Both the position numbers and the translations under genes were made by a program. The notes beneath the pieces are model-generated. The model ran no database searches. It saw only the letters and a program-made list of their open reading frames with translations, and was not told the DNA's origin. A stretch of DNA of 64,000 nucleotides, taken from Verticillium longisporum (taxonomy: Eukaryota; Ascomycota; Sordariomycetes; Glomerellales; Plectosphaerellaceae). Shown here one piece after another: positions 11,628 through 22,244 of the stretch (position 1 is its first letter; every line of letters begins with the position of its first letter). The stretch lies in assembly GCA_019188255.1 (NCBI GenBank), contig JAETXT010000006.1:2480001-2544000 (forward strand), written 5' to 3'.

Positions 11628-13355
11628 TGCGCCTTGTCCCCAGTTACGCTTTTCCTATACTTGTCAAAGTGGCTTGATTTTCACCCTTACTTCGTTGATG
11701 TTTTATGCAGATGAACTGGTCATTCACAGAAACCGGCACACTACTTCAGAGCTGTCTTTACCGTTGAGATTTGCCTCCGGACATTCATTCCTCTTACAGA
11801 ACCCCCAAGGGTAGACAAGAAATCAAATAACATCTGTTGCGATTCCGTTTGATAATGCATGCATCCCGGTAACCTTGCTTCCTGTGACATCTGTCTCTGC
11901 CTCTGATGTGCCGCGCCTTGTGTGGTGTCGTCCTTTTCTACTCGTGGACGTGAAAACGGGATTTTCGGAGATGTAGACTATCCCAGGTTCAAGTAGCTCA
12001 GTCATCAAAACCATGGATTTTGTTGTGGAAAAGGAGAAATGCGGGAGTGGCAAGAAACGACGCGATGGATTATAGGCACATTTATATACACGCCGTCCTG
12101 CGTAAAAGTCTCTTCGTATGAGCGAGTAAACAAATGTCCACGGGCACGATCCGGCCGGCGGATTCATCGGATAGAGTCCGGCCCTGCAGGCCCTCCTGGC
12201 CCTCCTGCGCCGCGTTGGGAAGGAACTTGGCTGCTCTTCCGTGATTTCCGACAGCCTCTCAGATCGCTTCAGTCGGTTTCATTGGAGCACGCGAACGAGG
12301 TACAAGAGGCTGAGCCGGAGTGCTAAGAGGCTCGGGCGATTGCCGCCAACCCGGAGAGCCTCTTTGCGTGCTTTGGAAATGAAGTTGATCTTGCAAACTT
12401 TGAAAACCTATGGTGTCTATGAGATGAATGGGCTCGGAAGTTGCCCGAAAGGCCGCGTGTTTTTTTCTATGTAAGCTGGGAGAGGCTTCAGATGAAAGGT
12501 CCATGTAATTGGAGTAGGGAAGACTACAGCGTGTAATCATGAACAGGTTTAACACCAGCTTCTTGAGAAGAGGAAGATTATTACAGAGGAAGATTCATAG
12601 CAGAGGGAAGAGATTATATGCGGTACCTTTGTTGCATTTTTGGCCAGTCTGCTCAGTAGGAATGCCCACCAGAAAGCACGTCTCCAGTGTTTTACTATCC
12701 CATCGTGACCGAATGCACGTTGAGCGTGAACGTCCGTTCCAGCGGCGAACTTTTAGTACTAGCCAGAGATGTGGACAGCAACAATAGACCGCAGGGCTTC
12801 TGGAGCATCACAGATACACATTAACGTGATGGAGACTGCCGCACAATATCGGTTGTTGCGTACTTTGGCTCCGGCCAGCATGGAAATGTCGTCGTTGGCG
12901 AAGGCCGCATACTTGCGATCCCTCATGGCCCCCACGTAAGGCTCGGGCCAAGAGTTGGAGACACCGTGTGCCGCACAGCTTTCGGTCAAGTTCCGACTGC
13001 TCAAGGTGAAGAACTTGGCACGAGGGTATATCTCACCTGACCATTAGGTATCGACCTGAGCTACTTGGCACCGACGGTGGACAGTGGGTACCCAGTGCTC
13101 TGATGGAGCAGTCTGTTCCGTGGTTTAGCCACGTCAAGAGTAATGAATACCTGTTTGAGAGGGCTTCTGGAAAAAAAGAAACATGAATGAGGATAAGAAA
13201 ATGATAAGGAGAAAAAAAGCAACTCCTTAGCATAGGTACACCGAATTGTATCGCTTTTGGACTCATGGGGTCGCAGTCGACAATCACCAAGCACCAAGCA
13301 TCACATCACACATCCACGCGTGCAAAAGAATCAGCACTCGTGAGAGTGCTTGTGT
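11628..13355. other. Intergenic region downstream of the regulator
   Basis: No convincing coding sequence is seen. Several short frames exist on both strands without conserved motifs. The region ends at the tRNA gene on the minus strand. Confidence 0.45.
13333..13350. repeat. Perfect 7-bp hairpin just downstream of the tRNA
   Basis: The sequence AGCACTC-GTGA-GAGTGCT forms a perfect 7-bp stem with a four-base loop, six bases beyond the 3' end of the minus-strand tRNA-Arg gene. A short T tract on the minus strand (about 13324-13327) follows it and would serve as the RNA polymerase III terminator. Whether the hairpin has a role in tRNA trailer processing is unknown. Confidence 0.6.
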
Positions 13356-13427
13356 TGACCACAGCAGGGCTCGAACCTGCAATCTCCTGATTCGTAGTCA
13401 GACGCCTTGCCATTGGGCCATGCGGCC
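13356..13427 (-). tRNA. tRNA-Arg (anticodon ACG), no intron
   Basis: Read on the minus strand, the 72-nt sequence folds into a complete cloverleaf. The 7-bp acceptor stem begins GGCCGCA and pairs with TGTGGTC, using G-T pairs. The D arm is GCC/GGC. The anticodon stem TCTGA/TCAGG encloses the loop CTACGAA, which places ACG at positions 34-36. The T arm is GCAGG-TTCGAGC-CCTGC. The discriminator base is A. ACG reads CGU (and, through inosine, CGC/CGA) arginine codons. The internal B box GGTTCGAGCC is intact. There is no anticodon-loop intron. Confidence 0.93.
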
Positions 13428-13572
13428 GTTGTTGAGAAGCGATTAGTTCCATCTGACCATGTCGCTCGATTCTGATGCTGGTGGGCACCTAGCGTGCCCT
13501 AGACTGGTGAGCACCCCACCAAGGCCAGCATGAACATGTTAGCCTCCCCATGACGAGTATGTTCCCAGGTCC

Positions 13573-13613
13573 TATTTCTTCAGGCAATATTTCTTGAGGC
13601 AATATTTCTTCAG
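13573..13613. repeat. 15-bp tandem repeat, about 2.7 copies
   Basis: The unit tatttcttcaggcaa is repeated head to tail with one mismatch in the second copy. It lies in non-coding DNA between the tRNA gene and the possible gene remnant on the minus strand. Confidence 0.75.
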
Positions 13614-13794
13614 TCCGTCATGAGCTGGGGCTCTAGTATCTCACAGGATATGATGATGAAGAGCTCGTGCAGACCGGAAACGGCTTCAGGTGGTATCTTG
13701 AAGGCAGTCCGCGTCAGCCAGAAATCGACCACAACGTGTTCTCTGTGGCGGTGCCCATGGGCGATCCGATGTCCTTGTACTCGTGAGACTTGTA

Positions 13795-14066
13795 GGCTCA
13801 ATGGCGAGTTTGCACGTGTCGGAGATATTGACGAGCAAGGGAGCGGGGTATCCTCGCCGTCCAAGTCTCATGGAATGAGGAGACAAGGTCGACGAAATGC
13901 TCGTCGGTAGCGAGAGAAGAGAGACTTCTGGCCCATCGACGCTGGAGGGCGATTCCCGCCATCAGGTTTAAGAACAGAGTGCCGAGAAGACCGAGAAGGG
14001 TGTACAGAATGCAACGTGGTTGACGAGCTTTTGCGTAGTTGCGTCGGGCCTTTGGGTCCTGTGGTC
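13795..14066 (-). pseudogene. Possible remnant of a membrane-protein gene
   Basis: On the minus strand a frame of about 90 codons reads like protein. It has a basic stretch (KARRNYAKARQPR), then one hydrophobic segment (CILYTLLGLLGTLFLNLMAGIAL) of transmembrane character, then an amphipathic part ending at a stop near 13795. A plausible acceptor (accacag) precedes it, but no start codon or partner exon is evident. I do not recognise the family. It could be one exon of a decayed gene or a chance frame. Confidence 0.25.
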
Positions 14067-15146
14067 AGGACGATGCGGCGTCGACACTAGCTGCCCGGTC
14101 GTCGCTCGGCCTTGTGCTGGCTCCGCCCTTCTGTGTTGGTAACATGGCTATTTGACTGACTGGCATCCTAGGACAGCAGGCAGGCAAGAGGAAGGTTGAG
14201 GTCCTTCATGGCCATGTTTTGGATGAAAGTGATGAGAAGGAGTCAACGCTGGCTTTCGCTGGACACGGTTGTAGTCTTCATGGCGAGGACGATGAGGTGA
14301 ACGAGCGCAGAGCGGAGGTTGGATACAGAACTGCGGTGAAGGCTCGCGATGTCAGGCGATCATTGATGCATATGCCTTGACAGCGGATCGTCAAGCCACG
14401 GCAGCAAGAGCGATGGAGGTGATCGCTACTGCTTAGTCAATTCGTCACGCCCTGAACGAGGCCCAATCAAGGTCCCAACAATCAAATACACCCCCCACAG
14501 GGCGCTGAACGAGCCTGAAACACCTGGTGGCTGGGGCTCGCCCTCTGGGTCCTTGCCCTGGGCATCGGTCCTTGCCCTGGGCATCGGTCCTTGCCCTGGG
14601 CGTCGGTCCTTGCCCTGGAGCATCAACAGAGGAAGTGAAGCTATTGACACGGACCCTCTGCCATCCGTCTCGGTACGCCTGGTTACCGATGCACCAAGCT
14701 CAGCCTCGCCGCCCTCGATAGGTAAAAAGAGAGAACAGACATCTTCCCCTCCAGTGACAAGGGTGGTGCCACGGGGACTCGGATCGCCCGTAACGCCCGC
14801 CGCCAGCTAGCTACCTTCCAGCAGCCCCCCTCCACAGAACCCCTGGTTTCAAGGCTCACCCTGGACTCGGCCACATAGCTCATGGCAGCTATTATCATCC
14901 ATCGACAACCTCCTCTGCCATCTCACGAGGTATCATCAGCCAGTGCTCATCAATTTACTGGGGTTGATCGATCAGGAACGCGTCGGTCTCGTCTTCAGTA
15001 TCACGTCTGCTTCGCCTTGTCAATGACAACCAGCAAGTCGGTGACGCTCCACTTGGCAATCGGGCACTGTCCACCATCATCGCCAACACCTCATCCTCAC
15101 GTACCATCTTCATACCATAGCGAACGACTACAGCTTCCTCGCTGTC
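14067..15146. other. Intergenic region upstream of the P450 gene
   Basis: About 1.1 kb with no recognisable gene. It contains the 19-bp tandem repeat listed separately and should include the P450 promoter. Short frames are present but lack conserved features. Confidence 0.45.
14549..14618. repeat. 19-bp tandem repeat, about 3.7 copies
   Basis: The unit ccttgccctgggcatcggt repeats nearly perfectly, with one A to G change in the third copy. The unit is not a multiple of three and the location is intergenic, so it is a minisatellite rather than a coding repeat. Confidence 0.85.
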
Positions 15147-16964
15147 ATGTTCACAAACCTATGGCTGCTGGGCGGCCTCGGCGTCCTTGCCCTCACCGTC
15201 TACCTCTACCAAGCTCTGGTTTACCGCAGGTTACGGCAATTCGCCCACCTTCCTCAGATCAAACCCTCTGTCGTATGGGGTCATTTGGCTGTCCTAGGCG
15301 AGCACTTCAAATCAGACGGTTCAGGAACCACAGATATGGGTAGGCGTCTCCCACCTTTCCCCGTTCGCCCTCTGCCCTTTGCCCCATGCTGACCTTGGCC
15401 AGACAAAATCTTTGGGCGCATGATTGAATCCATCGGAAACCCCGAGGTCATGTTGCTCGATATCCGCCCCTTCAACCACCCGATACTTTTCATACGCACG
15501 CACGAGGTCGCTGAGCAGGTCTCCAAGCAGACCAAGGCCTTTCCCTACAGCTTCGGAAAGCCCACGACCATGGACTTCCTCGAACCTCTCATCGGACCCA
15601 GCGCCATTATCCGCATCACAGGCTCTCGCTGGAAGGACTTACGTCGCCGCTTCAACCCGGGCTTCGCCCCGCAGCATCTGATGTCCCTGTTGCCCCTCAT
15701 CACGGAAAAGACGGAGCCCTTACTCGCAAGCCTCGACCGTCTCGTCGCCTCTGGCGAATCCTTCACACTCGAGCCCCTGCTGACTGGCCTCACCTTTGAC
15801 ATTATTGGTGCCGTGACCATGGGCATCGATTTCAATGCTCAGCTGCCCGACGACAAGCAAAGCGAGTTCATCAGGATGTACCGCGAGCTTCTCTTCACTT
15901 ACAAGGGCGATGATGGTGGCACGCCTGCCTTTGCCCAGCCTCTCAAGCGCTGGAGACGGCGTCGCATGGCGAAGCGCGTTGATGCCCACCTCTCCCAGTT
16001 CGTCCGGGACAAGTACAACGAGCTCAAGCGCGAGGGCAGGAAGAGCCGCACCGTTCTGGCCCTCAGTCTCCAAGACGAGGATCATGTCAGCGATGCCATG
16101 ATCAGCGAGACCATCGACCAGTTGAAGTCCTTCATGTTCGCCGGCCACGACACGACGAGCATCCTGCTGCAATGGGCGCTGTATGAGCTCTCCCGTACGC
16201 CCCGCGCCCTCAAGACTCTGCGCGCCGAGCTCGCAGACCTGTTTGGCTCAGACGCCACGCCCGAGACCGTGCGCGCCGCCTTTGAGGCTCGTGGCGACGA
16301 CATCATGCCCAAAATGACCTACACCTCCGCTGTCATCAAGGAGGCTTTGCGCCTGTACCCGCCTGCCGGTACTGCTCGCTGGTGTCCTCCCGGCTCCAAT
16401 TTCCATCTCAAGCTCGCCGACGGCTCCAGTCACTGTGTCGACGGCACCATCCTGTACAACTGCCATACGCTCATCCAACGCGACGAGGCCGTCTATGGCC
16501 CCACCGTCAACGACTTTGTCCCCGAGCGCTGGCTCGGAAACACCAGCACCTCCGTGTCTAACGACGACGAAGAAGACACCAACGACGCCGAGAAGGCGAC
16601 TATCGGCAAGGCTAGCGAGAGCGATATACCCGTGTCAGCGTGGCGGCCCTTTGAGAGGGGTCCGCGCAACTGCATCGGCCAGGAACTGGCGAACATCGAG
16701 GCTAGGATCATTCTCGCCACCGTCGTAGTCAAGTATGATTTCGTCAAGGTCGGCATGGCAGAGGCGAAGCTCGGCCAAGATGGAAAGCCTTTGTTGGACG
16801 ACAAGGGGCAGCATGTCTCTGACACGCAGCTATTCAGTGTAAGTTCTTGTAAAAGCAATCGCTCAAGATATACCGCTGACAAGGGACAGGATCGCCAGAT
16901 CACGGCGAGGCCGAACGACGGGATAGAGGTCCGGGTGAAGTTGAGAGAGGGATTACGGCCTTGA
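15147..16964 (+). CDS. Cytochrome P450 monooxygenase
   Basis: Exons are 15147-15339, 15403-16838 and 16890-16964 (1704 nt, 567 residues). A heme-thiolate monooxygenase with an N-terminal hydrophobic anchor (about residues 5-22), so expected on the ER membrane. The I-helix oxygen-binding motif AGHDTT is at 311-316. The K-helix EALR (ExxR) is at 378-381. The heme loop FERGPRNCIG has its cysteine ligand near 488. An acidic insert (NDDEEDTNDAEKA) precedes the heme loop and is probably a surface loop. The last intron is 51 nt, a multiple of three, and contains no in-frame stop. I excluded it because of its GTAAGT donor, CTGAC branch and CAG acceptor. Substrate and CYP family cannot be assigned. 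The neighbours do not form an obvious biosynthetic cluster. Confidence 0.9.
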
Positions 16965-18092
16965 GCATTGTCTTGCATAAGGGACGAAGAACACATCGAT
17001 TTGCGACCGAACCTGACCTTATCCACGGGCTGGCATCTCAATCTGCAGGAGCGGCTGGCGGTTGAGCGTGTCGAATACCCCTGGCGATCTAGATTGCTGC
17101 CGTCTGGCACAATGCCTCGCAGCCACGGATCGCGTCGGCTCAATTGGCCGATTACCGATTGGGTCCGCGAGACCAGAGAATATGCCATGGGAATCTGACC
17201 AAGTTACACTCCGAAGAAGGGCAAGACACCGCAACCAAGACACATGGAGGAGAATACCCCTTCAAGACATATGTCGGCCACTGAGCCAAACGAAATTCAC
17301 TTCGTAACTTTGTTCACTCCCATAAATCACGAGCGATCTTTCCGTCGAATTGTTTCACCCTTATCGCGCCATATAGAGGGAGTACACGAGCACGAGTGGG
17401 TGCCCTCCTGTCGTGCGATCCTTGTTTCCTCTTCTTGAACTGCACCGTACCAGGCTCACAAACTCTCCACCTCTGCAGATCCAGTGGCATTGCTCAACGG
17501 TGATGATGCGGGGACCGGGGTCTGGGCCAAGCCGTCAACGGCGCGGCCACCTGCTGCTTTGGGCTTACATCGACCTCTTAGCTCTGCGACGCGCTGCAAC
17601 CCACGCCGCGGAGACTACGACGTCGTCATCGGCCGGCCATCTGCATCTTCCAGTCGTTAGCCAGCTTCCTCTTGCGAAGACGATACTGTCAGGGGGGCCG
17701 AGGCGGATTTGCTTGTCCCCTTGGCCCACCACGACGATCCGGCGATACCCCTCACCCACCTTGCACGACCTTCCTTTAGTTAGTTGACTCAGTGAGATGT
17801 GCTCCGTCGATGCCCCTGGGCCTGCACCAGCGCTGCACCTGCAGTATGTTCCTGTTCGCAAGCTGCGACTCTCCTGCCATGTTGCGCCTTCCGCCCTGCG
17901 GCTGTATCGCCGTCATGATGTCGATCCGGCTCAGGTTGCATCGGCGGTTGTGCACGGAAAGATAGTACGCACCGCCAGTTCGGGAGATATAAAAGCGCAG
18001 ATACCCCCTCCCTCATCCTCGATAGATCGCTTTTTTGTCCACCTTGCCATCCCTCGGTAGCTTTCTTCTGGTGATTATTCCTCCTCCGCGTC
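16965..18092. other. Intergenic region with the carboxypeptidase promoter
   Basis: About 1.1 kb without a recognisable gene. The downstream end carries the TATA-like element listed separately. Confidence 0.5.
17988..17994 (+). promoter_or_regulatory. TATA box of the carboxypeptidase gene
   Basis: A TATAAAA sequence lies 99 bases upstream of the ATG of the secreted carboxypeptidase. The spacing is normal for fungal core promoters. Assigned by position and sequence only. Confidence 0.6.
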
Positions 18093-19655
18093 ATGATGAA
18101 GTTCCTCGGAGCAGCCCTCGCGCTCTCGGGCCTGGCCGCCGCCGCTGCCTGGGACCCCGTGGCCCGCGGCACTATTCCCGAAGCCAAGGTCACATATGAC
18201 AACTATCACATCTACCGTATCCGCGCCGAGTCGCCACGCGACATTGAAGACATCGAAGCCCGTCTGGCGTCATTCCACTCGGTCCACTCGGCTGACGCCC
18301 TCGAGGTTGCCATCCCGCCGAACGAGGTCCGCTCGTTCGAGGGCATGGGCTTCGACTACACCCTCCTGACGCGCGACATGGGCAAGCAGATCCGCGACGA
18401 GGCTGCCCACCCTGTCACGTACCGCCGGTCTCTCGACCGCCGCGGCGAGCTGCCCGACCTGTCGTGGTTCGACAGCTACCACTCGTACGCCGACCACCTG
18501 GAGTACTGGGACGACCTCGTCGCGGCGTTCCCCGAGAACAGCGAAAAGTTCACGCTGGGGCCATCGTATGAGGGGCGTGACATTCATGCCTTCCACCTCT
18601 GGGGCGGCGAGGGCAAGAAAGGCGACAAGCCCGTCATTGTGAGTTGCGGATTCGCAGGTAAAATGAGACCAAGGCTGACCCCGATGAAGCTCTGGCACGG
18701 TACTGTCCACGCCCGTGAGTGGATTAGCACCATGGTGAGTCGACCCTGTAGTGTGAACATTAGGAGAGCCTGCATCATGGGTAGACGCTGCGAGCTGTGG
18801 CTGGGTCTCAGAGGATGCTGCATGTTCTCTTCGACAGCTTCCAGTGCTGATCTATTTGCAGGTTGTTGAGTATCTCACGTACCAGCTCATCGACGGATAC
18901 AGGAACGGCGACAAGAACGTGAGGTCTTTCTTCGATGACTACGAGTTCTGGATCGTTCCCTTCCACAACCCCGACGGTATGGCGTGCCATCTTCTCGGTT
19001 CTTCTTCGCGTCTTACTGACATGTCCGTAACAGGGTTCGCCTATACGCAAACGACCAACCGCCTGTGGCGCAAGAACCGCCAGCCGCGCCGCAACACGAC
19101 CTGCATCGGCACCGACAACAACCGCAACTGGAACTACCAGTGGTACTTTGAGCCCGCCGAGGGCTCCGTCTCCCCGACCCCTGCTCCGAGTCCTTCAAGG
19201 GCCGCTGCCCCGGCGACACGCCCGAGAACGTCGCCGTCTCGGCCCTCTCCCGCAAGCTCGCCGAGGGCCCCCACGGCATCCGCTCCTACATCGACTGGCA
19301 CTCCTACTCGCAGCTCATCCTCACCCCCTGGGGCTGGTCCTGCGACGCCGCCGACCTGCCCGCGACGCTGCCGCGCATGCGCGAGGTCGGCCAGGGCACC
19401 GCCGCCGCCATCAAGGCCTCGAGCGGCCGCAACTACACCGTCGGTCCCGCCTGCGAGGTCCTCTACTTCTCGACCGGCACCGGCCGTGATTTCCACCACG
19501 GCGCCGCCGATGCGAGCCACTCGTGGACGCTGGAGCTGCCGCCTGCGAACGCTCGTGATGGCGGCTTCATTCTGCCCCCTGCGCAGATCTGGCCTACTGT
19601 CAAAGAGCAGTGGGCCGGGCAGCTCTACCTGCTGAACGAAGTCCGCAAGGACTGA
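18093..19655 (+). CDS. Secreted zinc carboxypeptidase, peptidase family M14, one frame break
   Basis: Exons are 18093-18638, 18690-18734, 18862-18976 and 19034-19655. The product is an extracellular carboxypeptidase A-like enzyme with a signal peptide (about residues 1-18), a propeptide of roughly 90-110 residues and a catalytic domain. Zinc ligands are seen in HGTVHAREW (His189, Glu192) and in DWHSYSQ. The catalytic glutamate lies in SWTLELPP. The conserved NPDGFAYT is formed across the third intron. The frame breaks at the CCCC run at 19172-19175. After one added C the sequence continues as DPCSESFKGRCPGDTPENVA and so on to the stop at 19655. The exon sum (1328 nt) is one base short of a multiple of three, giving 442 residues when corrected, a usual length for the family. 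A sequencing undercall is the simplest explanation. Confidence 0.88.
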
Positions 19656-20461
19656 GGGAATGTATTGATGAATGAGGAGGGGCCGTTTTCCATCCCAAAG
19701 CAAGACATGCCAGAGGCCATTGTGGTAGTACAAACAGGGCTGTTCTGGGTGGCAAAGCTGGGACCTGAGCTCTGCAGATAGTCTGACAATAACTACAAAC
19801 GTTTTGAACTGCATTAGGCTTCAGATGATGAGTTCCGCTTTATGAATATTCTGTGCAGCCTGTGAAGGGCTGGCTGGAGTTGACAGCTTTAGTTCGGGTT
19901 TCGTGCCAGATCGTGCGCTGCATTTGTACTTATCTCGTTTCTGTACGGAGTGGGCGGGTTTGCTGGGACGCATGACATGGCTCACCTCATCCAGATTGTC
20001 CGAGACAGAGCGAAGAAGGTTGATGTATTGCATGTTCTGTGAGGTTGACGAGGCATGTTATATATTATAACGGTCCACCTCCGCGAACAAAATCAATAAG
20101 AACCGATGCGGCGTCGTATCACGAGCGGCAGAGACCACGTGCAAAACATTATAACACACATACGTAGTAGGCTCATACACTGCTTGTTGTTACGGTCCGG
20201 CCACAGAAGGGGTCAGTGACAGCACTCTCACACGGCCGTAAGCTTAGCTACTCAAAGCAATCCAATGGCGCCAGAAGAATATATATTGAATCAAGGAGTC
20301 CCAGATCAAGTTACAGGGTCTTATGAGGTAAGTGATACAAGGCCTAGGAGAAAAAGGGTTGGTTCAAGGCTGTGTTATCAGTCGAAGACATTGCGTCAGA
20401 TCGATCAGTCCCCAACGCATCACCACGACCATCATAACCCACCGACGCAAGCTGAACCAGC
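19656..20461. other. Intergenic region before the 5S rRNA gene
   Basis: No gene is recognised in these 800 bases. The first part is presumably the carboxypeptidase 3' untranslated region. Confidence 0.5.
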
Positions 20462-20580
20462 ACATACGACCATACCTATTGGAAAACTCGGGATCCAGTC
20501 CGCTCTCCCAGCGATAAACCAATAAGGGCCGGACTAGTAGTTGGGTGGGTGACCACCAGCGAATCCCCGGTGTTGTATGT
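20462..20580 (+). rRNA. 5S ribosomal RNA, divergent isotype
   Basis: A 119-nt sequence matching the filamentous-ascomycete 5S rRNA. The ends ACATACGACC and GTTGTATGT pair (helix I). The long conserved 3' part TAGTAGTTGGGTGGGTGACC and ACCAGCGAATCCC is intact. The internal region GTCCGCTC is also present. Helix II differs strongly from the common Sordariomycete 5S but is still paired (CCTATTGG with CCAATAAGG, with the usual bulged base). Helix III (GGGA/TCCC) and helix V (CCGG/CCGG) are likewise re-paired. A T-run follows, as expected for RNA polymerase III termination. It lies alone, in keeping with the dispersed 5S genes of filamentous ascomycetes. It looks functional rather than decayed. Confidence 0.9.
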
Positions 20581-22127
20581 TTTGCATTTTGCAAGTGGCT
20601 AGCAGACATGTACGGTGGGTAGATGCTTCCACTGCTCCACTTCACTTGGAACCCATATAAATGGGTAGGCTCATGGTTGTCAACAAGGTCCGGCTGTTTA
20701 GGTTTCCAATCTTCCGAATGTAGCAAGAAGTGATGGCATCGTGACAATGCCCATGTACTCTGTGGGCCAAGCAGCCAGAGCTGGAGGCGGTAAGAGTGAT
20801 TTCCATCTGCCTTGGCGGGCGTGGTGTACGCATCGTGTTCATCAATATCCGCTAATAAGATATCGATATCTCGCTTGGAGCATGAGCTGTAGCGTAAGGA
20901 ACCACCATGCATTGCTATCGGAGCTGATGGACGTCTGTATGTCTACCATTTCGACAGCTATACGAAGAGCGTAATCCAGGGGTTTTCGCCAAGGCAGGGC
21001 AGAATATGCTGGTCCAGGTCAGCGAAAGAGTAGTGGATCTAACATGTCTTAGTTCGTCATATAAGGGTTCCTTGAGCAGGTGCTGAAAATATGTGAACGC
21101 TTGTCACGTATTGTCGTCTGTTAAGCCATGATGTTCCTATGCATCGCCGTTCTCTCGATCAGTTATCATCAGCCACCGTAGTGATGAGATGCGTTGCCAT
21201 GTTCTATGTCCTCATGTTGCGGTCACCGCCATCGTCTTCGTCGTCTCTGCCGCCGGCATAATGACGACGGATTTATGCCTCCAGCAGGCATCTGACTCAC
21301 CGCCAGCTTGGCTCCCGCGTCGTTCCACAAGTACCAGCTTAAAGAGAGGAAGGCTTCCGGGACCTCCTCTAGTCTATTCTGCAGTGGTTTACCAGTGATG
21401 TTACTCCGTCGTTTGGCATCGTGAAACACATTGTGGCAGGCAGGACTCTGAATAAAGATGCTGCTAACGGCTGGATCAGCGCTTGATAAGTAGTAACTAG
21501 CGAAGACCTAGTGATGTACATGTTGGTTTTTGATCTGATGACAAATTAGCGTGGTGGATGAGGGTTCAAGGCAGAGGCTCACGCTCATCAACCTGCACTG
21601 AATCGTACAAACTGATAAATCGAGCTTGACAGACGCTGTCGCCCAAGCTGTTCATAAGATCGCCTTTTCACTGGAATGTTGGCCCCCTTGGAAAGCCCCA
21701 GAGCAGCCCCAGTGGGATCGGGCCGGTGGCCGCAACGCCCAGCCCTGCTTTCGGTCGGGAATGGAAGGGCTAGTGTTCGTTGACGTGTTGAAAGACAATT
21801 GTCTCGGCTGTTGATCTTGACATCTCGTCGTTGCCCCAGATCTTCTGGCTCTGCGCCATAGAATCGACAGGGGATGCTACTGCCTGCCATATCCTCCTGA
21901 GCAGAGTTTCGATCGATGTCATTCGCATGCGACAATGATTCACCCATAACTGGCAAAGATCTCGCTGAACGTGCGACGACGGTTTGTTGAGGCGGAATGT
22001 GATTACGAACTTGCGTGCCCGGATATGCTTGGATTTTCTGTCACAGCGGTTTCTGAGCGGTCATCGGACGCCTTTCGATTAACTTTATCCAAGAGTCAAG
22101 CCAAGAGCAGGATACTAGCTTTGAAGA
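20581..22127. other. Intergenic region between 5S rRNA and the methionine-rich gene
   Basis: About 1.5 kb without a supportable gene. Frames on both strands are short and lack motifs. The right end forms the promoter of the methionine-rich secreted protein. Confidence 0.45.
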
Positions 22128-22135
22128 TATAAAAA
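22128..22135 (+). promoter_or_regulatory. TATA box of the methionine-rich protein gene
   Basis: TATAAAAA, 117 bases upstream of the start codon at 22245. A strong consensus TATA box is common in highly or inducibly expressed fungal genes. This is a positional inference. Confidence 0.6.
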
Positions 22136-22244
22136 GCGCCCTGTTCAGCGTCTTGTGACGGGGAAACATCACCTCAACTCAACCACACTACAACACTCCA
22201 CGTCTCCAACCGATCCAACCAAATAACCCCGAAATATTTTCACC

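Noticed and set aside
15147..19655. Secondary-metabolite cluster around the Zn2Cys6 factor, P450 and carboxypeptidase
   Set aside because: No backbone synthase, transferase or transporter is present, and the genes are separated by 1-3.5 kb of featureless DNA.
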